From Desulfovibrionaceae bacterium UBA3823 (GTDB taxonomy: Bacteria; Desulfobacterota; Desulfovibrionia; Desulfovibrionales; Desulfovibrionaceae), in NCBI GenBank assembly GCA_002369295.1, contig DFDR01000077.1, forward strand, positions 3,715 through 16,521: a stretch of DNA of 12,807 nt, given 5' to 3'. The first letter of the stretch is position 1. Each line of letters opens with the position of its first letter. The notes beneath the pieces were generated by a model. That model saw only the letters and a list, made by a program, of their open reading frames with translations, had not been told where the DNA came from and made no database searches. Made by a program: the position numbers and the translations under genes. This document shows positions 1-6,865 of the stretch, piece after piece.

Positions 1-1284
1 CGGCGCGCCCGGCGCCTGTGCCGGCGCGTCGGCGGGCGAGTCCTCCTCCTGCGGCGCGGCAGGCCAGTCCTGGCGGGCGCGGGCGGCCTCGCGGATGAGC
101 GAATGCCGAAGATGCCCCAGGGCATAGAGCCTGGCCAGCGCCAGGCGCATGCTTTCGCGCTCGCGGCCTCTGGAGGAGGCGGCAAGGCAGACGGCCCGAG
201 GCTCGATCTCGCGGATGAAGCCGCACAGGGTGTCCTGGGGGCCTGTCTCGAGGAAATGGCGCACGCCCTCCTGGCACCACATGTTCTGCACGCAGGGCAG
301 CCACTTCACCGCGCTCTCGTCGAGATCGACGATGTAGCGGCAGATGTCGGGCTGCTCCGGAGGATAGAAGCCCGTGGTGACGCAGCTCATCAGGGGCGTC
401 TTGGGCGGGTGCATCTCGATGGAGCAGAGCATGCGGTAGGAGAGGCTTCTGGCCACGCGCATCTGCGGGTGGTGGAAGGCGAGCTTCATGTTGAGCACCA
501 CGGCGGGATGGTGCTCCCGGCGCAGGGCGCGCCTTGCCTCGGCAAGCTGGTCGCGGGGCCCGGAGAGGATGAACTGGTTCGGCGTGTTGTAGTTGGACAC
601 CAGGAGTCCTGGCCAGGCGGCCTGCACCTTGTCGAGCACCTCCTGGCCGGCGTAGACGGCCATCATCCCGCCGCGCTTCTCCGCCTTCTCCTCGAGCTCG
701 GCCATGAACTGGGAACGGGTGTCCATGATGAACCAGCAGGTTTCGGGCGAATAGACGCCGGCAAAGCACAGGGCGATGAGCTCGCCCAGGGAATGTCCGC
801 AGAAGAGGGAAGGCTTGAGGCCAAGGGAGCGGAAGAGGGCGAACTGGGCGTACTCGAGCAGAAAGAGGTAGGGCTGCTGCCAGCGGGTGAGGCCGAGGAC
901 GTCGAGGTCGGGCTCGTCCATGAGCGAGAGCACGTCCCAGCTGGCGCAGGCTGCCAGCCTGTCCATGGCCTGGCGGCAGGCAGGGAAGCTGTCGTAGAGC
1001 TCGCGGCCCATGCCGGGCCACACGCCGCCCTGGCCGCAGCAGACAAGGGCAAGCTTGGGCTCCTGCACGGCCCGCGGCGCCAGAAAGACGCCCTTGGCTT
1101 CAAGGGCGGCCAGCTGCTCCGGCGAGGGGCTGGCCGTAGCCGGCATGCACTCCATCCAGCGCGGATTGACCGTCCCCATGCGCCAGAGGCCGCCCGGCTG
1201 CTTCAGGGCCGCGTAGCGGACGCCGTCCAGGCTGACGGCCTGCTCTCCAGCCACTGCGCTGCTCGTCTTCGTGTCTTCCTGCAT
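1..1284 (-). CDS. Polyketide synthase-type acyltransferase (AT) protein, 3' end beyond window
   Basis: The first 428 codons read open on the minus strand and run off the left edge. After about 80 non-AT residues comes a complete acyltransferase domain (about residues 78-395). Visible motifs are CCGQGGVWPGMG (82-93), the nucleophile elbow GHSLG with Ser165, an arginine in MDTRSQFM (Arg190), the second catalytic His in AFHH (His271) and FLETGPQ near 344. The Ser-Arg-His spacing matches malonyl-CoA:ACP/PKS AT domains, and AFHH at the HAFHS position points to malonyl rather than methylmalonyl use (family knowledge). The domain is followed by an Ala/Pro/Glu-rich linker (about 409-428), as between PKS domains, so more domains probably follow off-window. 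ATG 1284 is chosen because GGAG lies about 5 nt upstream. It is divergent from the alpha-oxoamine synthase gene. It could instead be a stand-alone trans-AT; the missing 3' end decides. Confidence 0.85.
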   Translation of the reverse strand, partial: MQEDTKTSSAVAGEQAVSLDGVRYAALKQPGGLWRMGTVNPRWMECMPATASPSPEQLAALEAKGVFLAPRAVQEPKLALVCCGQGGVWPGMGRELYDSFPACRQAMDRLAACASWDVLSLMDEPDLDVLGLTRWQQPYLFLLEYAQFALFRSLGLKPSLFCGHSLGELIALCFAGVYSPETCWFIMDTRSQFMAELEEKAEKRGGMMAVYAGQEVLDKVQAAWPGLLVSNYNTPNQFILSGPRDQLAEARRALRREHHPAVVLNMKLAFHHPQMRVARSLSYRMLCSIEMHPPKTPLMSCVTTGFYPPEQPDICRYIVDLDESAVKWLPCVQNMWCQEGVRHFLETGPQDTLCGFIREIEPRAVCLAASSRGRERESMRLALARLYALGHLRHSLIREAARARQDWPAAPQEEDSPADAPAQAPGAP

Positions 1285-1430
1285 CGACGCTCCGGGCCCT
1301 GGCGCCAAGGCGCAGTCCCCTCGTAGGTTGCCGGCCCGAGGCCGGACGGGCTCCGCAGCCCTTCAGCGGCCGCGCGGGCGCCGGGAGAGCCGGAGCGTTG
1401 GGCAGGACATGGCCTGCCGAACCACGCCAA

Positions 1431-1459
1431 GCTATAAACGACATCGCCCAAGGTGTCCA
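1431..1459 (-). promoter_or_regulatory. Candidate sigma70 promoter of the AT/PKS gene
   Basis: On the minus strand, TGGACA (1459-1454, 5 of 6 matches to TTGACA) is followed after exactly 17 bp by TATAGC (1436-1431, TATA core of the -10 box). Transcription would start near 1424, giving an untranslated leader of about 140 nt before the ATG at 1284. Identified by eye only. Confidence 0.45.
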
Positions 1460-1520
1460 CTTGAGCGGGGCGGGCTGAAATCACGGCCTTGGACAGCCTC
1501 GGCCCCAGCCGCCAGGATGC

Positions 1521-1559
1521 GGCTGGCGTGCAGGGCTGGCATGCAGGGCTGGCGGCGCG
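1521..1559. repeat. Three-copy 13-bp tandem repeat upstream of the operon
   Basis: Copies are GGCTGGCGTGCAG (1521-1533), GGCTGGCATGCAG (1534-1546) and a degenerate GGCTGGCGGCGCG (1547-1559). The first two differ at one base and the third keeps the GGCTGGC half. Their position in the divergent control region would suit a regulator binding in tandem, but replication slippage explains them equally well. Confidence 0.55.
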
Positions 1560-1583
1560 CCTTGCATTCCTGCCTGCGTTCAG

Positions 1584-1600
1584 TTAAAGCTTGACTTTAA
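1584..1600. promoter_or_regulatory. AT-rich inverted repeat, possible operator
   Basis: TTAAAG (1584-1589), a 5-base spacer and CTTTAA (1595-1600) form a perfect short inverted repeat in an AT-rich island within very GC-rich DNA. It lies about 107 bp before the alpha-oxoamine synthase start. The form fits a dimeric regulator site or an AT-rich melting region; neither is proven. Confidence 0.3.
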
Positions 1601-1696
1601 GTTCAACGCCACGCTGCGCCTGCGCCGGCAGACGCCTTCCCCGACGCCCCGGCCCGGCGGGCCCTCCCCGAGAGGGCGCATTCCGCACACCCGCTA

Positions 1697-1702
1697 AGGA
1701 AG
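1697..1702 (+). promoter_or_regulatory. Ribosome binding site of the alpha-oxoamine synthase gene
   Basis: AGGAAG lies 4 nt before the ATG at 1707 and fixes that start, so the Glu/Pro/Gln-rich N-terminal extension is part of the protein. Confidence 0.6.
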
Positions 1703-1706
1703 TCAC

Positions 1707-3035
1707 ATGAACAAGCCCCAAAGCGCGTCCGACGCAAAGACGCCTGCACAGACAACGGAACAGAATCCGGAACAGATCCCAGAACAGATCCCGGAAACGA
1801 CGAACTTTACCAAGGCCCGCGCCAAGCTTTCCTTCGACAGGATGGTCGAGCTCGGCGCAAAGATGGGCCTGCCGAATCCCCTCTTCCACTGCGCCGACCG
1901 CGCCGCCAAGGCAACCATTCACATCGACGGCAAAGACTACATCAACTTCTCCACCTACGACTACCTCGACATCAACACGCATCCCGAGATCACCGAGGCC
2001 GTGACGGCGGCCGCCAAGGTCTACGGCACCTCGGCCGGCGCCAGCCGCCTGGTCGGCGGCGAGCGCGTCCCGCACCGCGAGCTCGAGCAGGCCCTGTGCG
2101 ACTTCCTCGGCACCGAGGACTGCATCGCCTACGTGAGCGGGCACGCCGCCAACGTGACCACGCTCGGCTTCCTCTTCGGCCCCCGCGACCTCATCCTGCA
2201 CGACAACCTCGCCCACAACTCCCTCGCCCAAGGCGCCCGCCTCTCGGGCGCGGCCCGCTTCTCCTACCAGCACAACAGCTGCGAGGATCTCGAGCGCCTG
2301 CTCAAGGCCAAGCGCGCCGAGCACAAGAACTGCGTCATCGTCACCGAGGGCCTCTTCAGCATGGACGGCAACATCCCGGACATCCCGCGCCTGGTGGAGC
2401 TGAAGAAGCAGTACAACTGCATGCTCATGGTGGACGAGGCCCATTCCCTCGGCGTGCTCGGCGAGCACGGCCGCGGGGTTGGCGAATACTTCAACCTCGA
2501 TCCCGGCGACGTGGATCTCTGGATGAGCACGCTCTCCAAGACCCTCTGCGGCTGCGGCGGCTACATTGCGGGCCGCAAGGACGTCATCCAGTACCTCAAG
2601 TACGGCGCTCCCGGCTTCGTCTTCAGCGTCGGCATGCCGCCCGTCATCGCGGCCGCCTGCACCACGGCCCTCGCCATCCTGCGCCGCGAGCCCGAGCGCG
2701 TGCACCGGCTCCAGCACATCTCGCGCTACTTCCTCGAATACGCCCAGAGCCGCGGACTCAACACCGGCGAGGCCCAGGGCTACGGCATCGTGCCCATCAT
2801 CACGGGCGAGTCCTTCTTCACGGGCTTCCTCTCCGTCCGCCTCTACCAGCGCGGCATCTACGTCATGCCCATCTCCTTCCCCGCCGTGAAGGAAGGCGAA
2901 GGCCGCCTGCGCTTCTTCCTCTCCGCGGCCCAGACCGAGGAGAACGTGCGCCGGACCATCGACGCCGTGGTCGAGGAGATGCCCGAAGCCCAGAAGTTCG
3001 TCGACCGCTACCGCGGCGAACATCCTGCCGGATAG
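1707..3035 (+). CDS. PLP-dependent alpha-oxoamine synthase (AONS/serine palmitoyltransferase family)
   Basis: The 442-aa protein belongs to the fold-type I PLP enzymes that condense an acyl-CoA or acyl-ACP with an amino acid, losing CO2, to give an alpha-amino ketone. By homology to E. coli BioF the key residues are His170 (LAHNSL, stacks on PLP), VTEGLFSMDG, Asp243 (VDEAHS, pairs with the pyridine nitrogen), His246 and the Schiff-base lysine Lys278 (LSKTLCGCGG). It is longer than BioF (about 384 aa) through an N-terminal extension rich in Glu, Pro and Gln with the repeat PEQIPEQIPE. No biotin genes are nearby. Instead it is divergent from a PKS-type AT gene and heads an operon of glycosyltransferases, so biotin synthesis is unlikely. 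Chain release from a PKS, or sphingoid-base-like synthesis, is the favoured role (inference); the amino acid substrate cannot be read from the sequence. Confidence 0.88.
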   Translation: MNKPQSASDAKTPAQTTEQNPEQIPEQIPETTNFTKARAKLSFDRMVELGAKMGLPNPLFHCADRAAKATIHIDGKDYINFSTYDYLDINTHPEITEAVTAAAKVYGTSAGASRLVGGERVPHRELEQALCDFLGTEDCIAYVSGHAANVTTLGFLFGPRDLILHDNLAHNSLAQGARLSGAARFSYQHNSCEDLERLLKAKRAEHKNCVIVTEGLFSMDGNIPDIPRLVELKKQYNCMLMVDEAHSLGVLGEHGRGVGEYFNLDPGDVDLWMSTLSKTLCGCGGYIAGRKDVIQYLKYGAPGFVFSVGMPPVIAAACTTALAILRREPERVHRLQHISRYFLEYAQSRGLNTGEAQGYGIVPIITGESFFTGFLSVRLYQRGIYVMPISFPAVKEGEGRLRFFLSAAQTEENVRRTIDAVVEEMPEAQKFVDRYRGEHPAG

Positions 3036-3043
3036 CCCCCGCC

Positions 3044-4378
3044 ATGCCCGACGCCGCGCCTTCGCAACCCGCGCCCAGCCCCGCCTCCTTCCCGGGCACC
3101 TGCGCCTACGTCCTCCTGTGGTTTCCGCTCTCCTCGGAGACCTTCATCTTCCGCGAGGTGCGCGGACTGCAGGAGCGTGGCATGCCCATCGACGTCTTCA
3201 GCCTCTACGCCGACAAGCCCGCAGGCCAGTCGCGGGAGATGCGCGGCTATCAGGGACGCGTCATGCGCCTTGGCGCCAAGGCCACGTGGACGCTCTTCAC
3301 CACATTCCTTTCCCACGTCCGCAAAACGCCCCGCCTCGTCTGGCGCCTGGCGCGCGAGGTGCTCTTCCGGCGCCTGCGCAGCCTCGAGGCCCTTGGCGAG
3401 AACGCCTGGGCCTTCTTTGCCGGCTTCTGGATAGCCGACCGCGCCAGGGAGGCTGGCGTCACCCTCTTCCACGCCCCCTGGGCCAACGGGCCTGCCACGG
3501 CAGCCTGGGTGGCCTCGCGGGTGTCCGGCATCCCCTTCTCCTTTGCCGGGCGTGCCGGCGACATCTATCCCCAGGACGGGCTTCTGCCTGAAAAGATCCG
3601 GGATGCGAGCTTCGTGCGCACCAACAACCAGGCGGACGTGGCCTGGCTGGAACGCCATGCCCCCAAGGGATCCGAGGGCAAGGTCAGGCTGGTCTACAAC
3701 AGCCTCACCCTGGAAACCGCAACCACCTGCTCCTGCCCCTGCCAGTCCCCCTGCCGGGTGCTTGCCGTGGGGCGATTCTGCCGCACCAAGGGCTTTCCCT
3801 TCCTGCTCACCGCCATCGCCCGCCTGCGCCGGGAGCGCTTCCCCGTACGCCTGACGCTGGTCGGCGACGGCGTCTGGAAGCGCCGCATCCTGCACCAGAT
3901 CAAGCGCCTCCGGCTCGAGGACGCCGTGGACCTGCCCGGCTTCGTGCCCCACGACGGCATCGCCGAATACATGCAGAGCCACGACATGCTGGTGATGCCG
4001 AGCGTGATCCACAGCAACGGCGACCGCGACGGCATCCCCAACGTCATCATGGAAGCCCTCTCCCACGCCATGCCCGTGGCTGCCTCCGACGTCTGCGGCA
4101 TAGCCGAGGTCGTGCGCGACGGCGAGACGGGCCTGCTCTTCCCCCAGCGCGACGCCAGGGCCATAGCCCACGCCATACGCTGGGTCTGCGGGCACCGGGA
4201 GGAGGCGATGGCCATGGCCAGGCGCGGCCGCAAGCTCGTTGCGGCCATGTTCGACGCCGAGGCCAACACGGCCAGGCTCTACGAACTCTACGCGGCCCAC
4301 GCGGCCAGTGCCACCAGCGCGGCCAACGCGAAGAGGCCCCAGGGCGCCGGACAGGCCGGCGCCAGGGCGGAGGACTAA
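3044..4378 (+). CDS. GT4-family glycosyltransferase 1 (WcaL-like)
   Basis: This 444-aa cytoplasmic or membrane-associated GT-B glycosyltransferase begins 8 bp after the alpha-oxoamine synthase stop, without a clear ribosome site of its own, so coupled translation is likely. Residues 22-38 (LLWFPLSSETFIFREV) are the N-terminal motif of WcaL/colanic-acid-type enzymes. The C-terminal Rossmann domain starts around 235 (VLAVGRF..TKGF). The donor-binding E-x7-E motif appears as a variant, Asp329-x7-Glu337 in RDGIPNVIMEALS, followed by DGETGLLF. An odd cysteine cluster, Cys229-x-Cys-x-Cys-x3-Cys237, sits just before the second domain and is absent from the paralogue at 5525. The last 30 residues are low-complexity Ala-rich. 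Sugar donor and acceptor are unknown; the neighbouring deacetylase makes an N-acetylated sugar plausible (inference). Confidence 0.87.
   Translation: MPDAAPSQPAPSPASFPGTCAYVLLWFPLSSETFIFREVRGLQERGMPIDVFSLYADKPAGQSREMRGYQGRVMRLGAKATWTLFTTFLSHVRKTPRLVWRLAREVLFRRLRSLEALGENAWAFFAGFWIADRAREAGVTLFHAPWANGPATAAWVASRVSGIPFSFAGRAGDIYPQDGLLPEKIRDASFVRTNNQADVAWLERHAPKGSEGKVRLVYNSLTLETATTCSCPCQSPCRVLAVGRFCRTKGFPFLLTAIARLRRERFPVRLTLVGDGVWKRRILHQIKRLRLEDAVDLPGFVPHDGIAEYMQSHDMLVMPSVIHSNGDRDGIPNVIMEALSHAMPVAASDVCGIAEVVRDGETGLLFPQRDARAIAHAIRWVCGHREEAMAMARRGRKLVAAMFDAEANTARLYELYAAHAASATSAANAKRPQGAGQAGARAED
4369..4374 (+). promoter_or_regulatory. Strong ribosome binding site inside the upstream gene's 3' end
   Basis: GGAGGA overlaps the last codons of glycosyltransferase 1 and sits 7 nt before the deacetylase ATG at 4382. 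This supports that start and coupled translation. Confidence 0.6.
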
Positions 4379-4381
4379 GCC

Positions 4382-5383
4382 ATGGCCAAAAGGGCAGTGC
4401 GCGTCGTCTGCTCCCTGGACGTCGAGGAGGAGGGCCTCTTCCGGGGCCGCTATCCCGTTGCCCATCCCCAGACGGCCAACCTCGGGCACCTGCACAAGCT
4501 CAGCGGCATCATGGCCCTGGGCGCCAGGCCAACCCTCTTCTGCGCCTATACGGTGTTCGACAGCGACAGGGCCTGGGAGGCCTGCGAGCGGCTTTGCGAC
4601 CAAAGCCCGCAGGGCCGCTGCGAGATAGGCTGCCACCTGCACCACTGGAACACCCCGCCCCTTGCCAGCCAGGCCAGCGAACTCGCCAGCGTTCCCTCCT
4701 GCGAGCTTGCCAGGGAAAGCCTGTCTGCCAAGCTCGAGGCCCTCTTCGGACGCGCCAGGGACCGCCTGGGCTTTCGGCCTACCTCCTTCCGCATGGGCCG
4801 CTGGGACATCCGGCAGAGCCACTGGGATCTGCTCGCCGGCGCCGGCATTCTCGCCGACGCCTCCGTCCGCCCCCTGCACGCCGAAAACTCGGGCCATACC
4901 CGGCCCAACCATTTTCAGGCTCCCCTTGGCCCCTACCGCATCGCAGCCGGGACGGGGACCATCGTCGAGCTGCCGCTGACCTGCGCTCCCCTGTTCCCCG
5001 GCCTGCCGGCGCTGGCCCAGCGCGGCCCCAGGGCGCTCTACCATGCCTTCCACCAGTGGGGCGTGCTGGCGCTCCTGCCGGTCTACCACCCCCTCTGGGC
5101 CATGCAGGCCGCCACCCTGCGCCACCTTGCCTGCGGGGACAGCACCATCTCCCTCACCTGGCACTCCTCGGAGATGATGCCTGGCGGCAATCCCCGGCTT
5201 CCCACCGAAGCCGCCGTCCAGGGGCTGCTGGAGAAGATCCGGCGCTACCTGCGCTGGCTGGCATCGCGCTGCGAGGTCTCCTTCATGACCCTTGGCGAGT
5301 TCGCCAGGGAAGCGGGCCCCTCGCTGCCCCTCGCCTTCGCGCAGGGGGATGCCGACTGGAGCACCCAGGCCCCGCCGGCCTAA
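4382..5383 (+). CDS. Polysaccharide deacetylase-like protein (NodB/CE4 fold)
   Basis: The 333-aa protein starts 3 bp after the glycosyltransferase 1 stop. It has the marks of a divergent NodB-homology (CE4) family often found in polysaccharide clusters: an early SLDVEEEG with Asp13 as candidate metal ligand and base, EIGCHLHHWNTPP with His85, His87 and His88 as candidate metal ligands, SFRMGRWD near 139-146, and a late WHSSEMMPGG with His261. Family members hydrolyse N-acetyl (sometimes O-acetyl) groups from sugars using a divalent metal. There is no signal peptide, so it should act in the cytoplasm, on a sugar placed by the adjacent glycosyltransferases rather than on a finished surface polymer (inference). 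Exact substrate unknown. Confidence 0.8.
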   Translation: MAKRAVRVVCSLDVEEEGLFRGRYPVAHPQTANLGHLHKLSGIMALGARPTLFCAYTVFDSDRAWEACERLCDQSPQGRCEIGCHLHHWNTPPLASQASELASVPSCELARESLSAKLEALFGRARDRLGFRPTSFRMGRWDIRQSHWDLLAGAGILADASVRPLHAENSGHTRPNHFQAPLGPYRIAAGTGTIVELPLTCAPLFPGLPALAQRGPRALYHAFHQWGVLALLPVYHPLWAMQAATLRHLACGDSTISLTWHSSEMMPGGNPRLPTEAAVQGLLEKIRRYLRWLASRCEVSFMTLGEFAREAGPSLPLAFAQGDADWSTQAPPA

Positions 5384-5410
5384 GCGGCAGAGACGCCTGG
5401 CGTCGCCTCC

Positions 5411-5460
5411 CGCTTCCGACCCGTTCCGCCGTATTCCGCCACGTACCGCATTTTTCCGCC
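5411..5460. repeat. Five-unit 10-bp periodic repeat (NNNTTCCGCC)
   Basis: In the 141-bp gap before glycosyltransferase 2, five consecutive 10-bp units read cgcTTCCGAC, ccgTTCCGCC, gtaTTCCGCC, acgTACCGCA and tttTTCCGCC. TTCCGCC recurs once more immediately before the ATG at 5525. The period is one DNA helical turn. This is either a regulator-binding array for an internal control point or a slippage product. Confidence 0.5.
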
Positions 5461-5524
5461 ACGCTCTTCCGCGGGCCGGCATCGCCCGCACCCACCGCAC
5501 GCTTTCCATTTCAAGGTTTCCGCC

Positions 5525-6865
5525 ATGCACCAACAGGCACCCACGCACGACTGCCCCGGCAGCGCGCCGATGCCGGAGGGGCTTCCGCACGTCGGATGCA
5601 TCCTGCTCTGGTACCCCCTCTTCACCCAGCCCTTCATCTTCCGCGACGTCGAGGCCCTGAAGCGCCGTCTGCCCGTGGCCGTGTACTCGCTCTACGGCAG
5701 AAACCTCAGGCACTGCTCTGCGGAGATGGCCGAGGCCGCCCCCTCGGTCCAGACCATGGGCATCAAGGCCCTGCCTGCCATGCTGGCCTCCTGGGCCAAG
5801 CTCTTTCTGACCAGGCCCCGGACGGCTGCCCGCATTTTCCGCATCTGCCTCTTCCACCGCTGGACCAGCTGGGAGACCTTCGGCGAGGACATCTGGTCCC
5901 ACGTGGCCGCCGTCCATCTGGCGCCCCGCTTCGTCGAGGCCGGCATCGACGTGATCTACGCGCCCTGGCCCCGCGGGACAGCCACGGCCGCCCGCACCAT
6001 CAGCCTGCTCACCGGCATCCCCTACGCCACCTCGGCGCGGGGCGACAATCTGAACCCGCCCGACCCCGACCTCAAGGACAAGCTCCAGCACGCCCTCTTC
6101 ATCCGCGCCAACAACGCAGCCGACGCCAGGCGCATTGCGGACCTCGCCGGCCCCGAGGCCGGCGCCCGCACCCGCCTTGTCTACAACAGCCTCACCCTGC
6201 ACGTGGACGAACTGGCGCCCCTTGCCTTTGCCAAGCCCTGCCGCATCCTTGCCGTGGGCCGCTTCGACGTCACCAAGGGCTTCGACGTGCTCATGCAGGC
6301 CTGCGGCCTGCTCAAGCGCCAGGGACGCGACTTCAGGCTCACCCTTGCCGGCGGCGGCGGGCGGGCCATGGGCCTTGGCGCCATGACGGAAACCATACTC
6401 GGCCTGCGCAAAAGCCTCGGCCTCGAGGCTGTCGTGGACCTTCCCGGCATCGTCGGCCACGACAGGCTCCCAGCGATCATCAAGGCCCACGACATCTTCA
6501 CGGCCCCCTGCGTAGTGCACGAATCCGGCCGCAGGGACGGCATCCCCAACACCATCATCGAGGCCATGAGCTTCGGCCTGCCGGTGGTGGCAACCAGCAC
6601 CAACGCCCTGCCCGAGGCCGTCCACGACGGCGAGACGGGCCTGCTCGTCGAGCAGAAGGACCCCAAGGCGCTGGCCGATGCCCTTGCCTGGCTCATGGAC
6701 CATCCGGACGAAGCCCGCGCCATGGGCAGGGCCGGCGCCAGGCTTGCCCGGGAGATGTTCTCGCCCGAGGAAAACGGCGACAGGCTCGCCCAGCTCTTCA
6801 TCGACGCCCTGTCGGGCGCCCCGTCCCCCAGCAATGACAGCCGAGGTGGCGCATGTGCGGAATAG
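5525..6865 (+). CDS. GT4-family glycosyltransferase 2 (paralogue of the gene at 3044)
   Basis: This 446-aa GT-B glycosyltransferase aligns along its length with glycosyltransferase 1: LLWYPLFTQPFIFRDV near the N-terminus, IRANNAADA, RLVYNSLTL, AVGRFDVTKGF and the donor motif Asp338-x7-Glu346 in RDGIPNTIIEAMSFG, then DGETGLLV. The two genes share 20 identical bases over the YNSLTL region, so they probably arose by duplication. Here TQP replaces the SSET motif and the cysteine cluster is missing, so donor or acceptor may differ. ATG 5525 is chosen, with AAGG 9 nt upstream; Met17 is an alternative. The 141-bp gap before it is the only sizeable break in the operon. The 3' end overlaps the next gene by 13 bp. 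Confidence 0.87.
   Translation: MHQQAPTHDCPGSAPMPEGLPHVGCILLWYPLFTQPFIFRDVEALKRRLPVAVYSLYGRNLRHCSAEMAEAAPSVQTMGIKALPAMLASWAKLFLTRPRTAARIFRICLFHRWTSWETFGEDIWSHVAAVHLAPRFVEAGIDVIYAPWPRGTATAARTISLLTGIPYATSARGDNLNPPDPDLKDKLQHALFIRANNAADARRIADLAGPEAGARTRLVYNSLTLHVDELAPLAFAKPCRILAVGRFDVTKGFDVLMQACGLLKRQGRDFRLTLAGGGGRAMGLGAMTETILGLRKSLGLEAVVDLPGIVGHDRLPAIIKAHDIFTAPCVVHESGRRDGIPNTIIEAMSFGLPVVATSTNALPEAVHDGETGLLVEQKDPKALADALAWLMDHPDEARAMGRAGARLAREMFSPEENGDRLAQLFIDALSGAPSPSNDSRGGACAE

Larger units (their letters stand above)
1285..1706. other. Divergent intergenic control region
   Basis: These 422 bp separate two genes read outward and hold no convincing coding sequence. They contain a sigma70-like promoter for the leftward AT gene, three 13-bp tandem repeats near 1521-1559, a short AT-rich inverted repeat at 1584-1600 and the ribosome binding site of the rightward gene. 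No good promoter for the rightward operon could be picked: TTGACT at 1591 has no AT-rich -10 at the right distance. An activator-dependent start is therefore possible (inference). Confidence 0.6.

Noticed and set aside
103..1326. Plus-strand open frame opposite the AT gene
   Set aside because: The minus strand encodes a clear AT domain with all catalytic motifs; the plus-strand translation is compositionally biased and shows no family.
1591..1619. TTGACT as a -35 box for the rightward operon
   Set aside because: At 16-18 bp downstream the sequence is GC-rich (CTGCGC) with no plausible -10 box.
2096..3043. Upstream extension of the glycosyltransferase 1 frame into the oxoamine synthase gene
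   Set aside because: The translation is Arg/Pro/His-rich out-of-frame shadow of the PLP enzyme; the protein-like sequence begins at the ATG at 3044.
3008..6703. A very long open frame on the minus strand (about 1231 codons) opposite the glycosyltransferase and deacetylase genes
   Set aside because: Low-complexity Gly/Ala/Arg/His-rich translation with no motif, antisense to well-supported genes; it is an artefact of GC-rich third positions.
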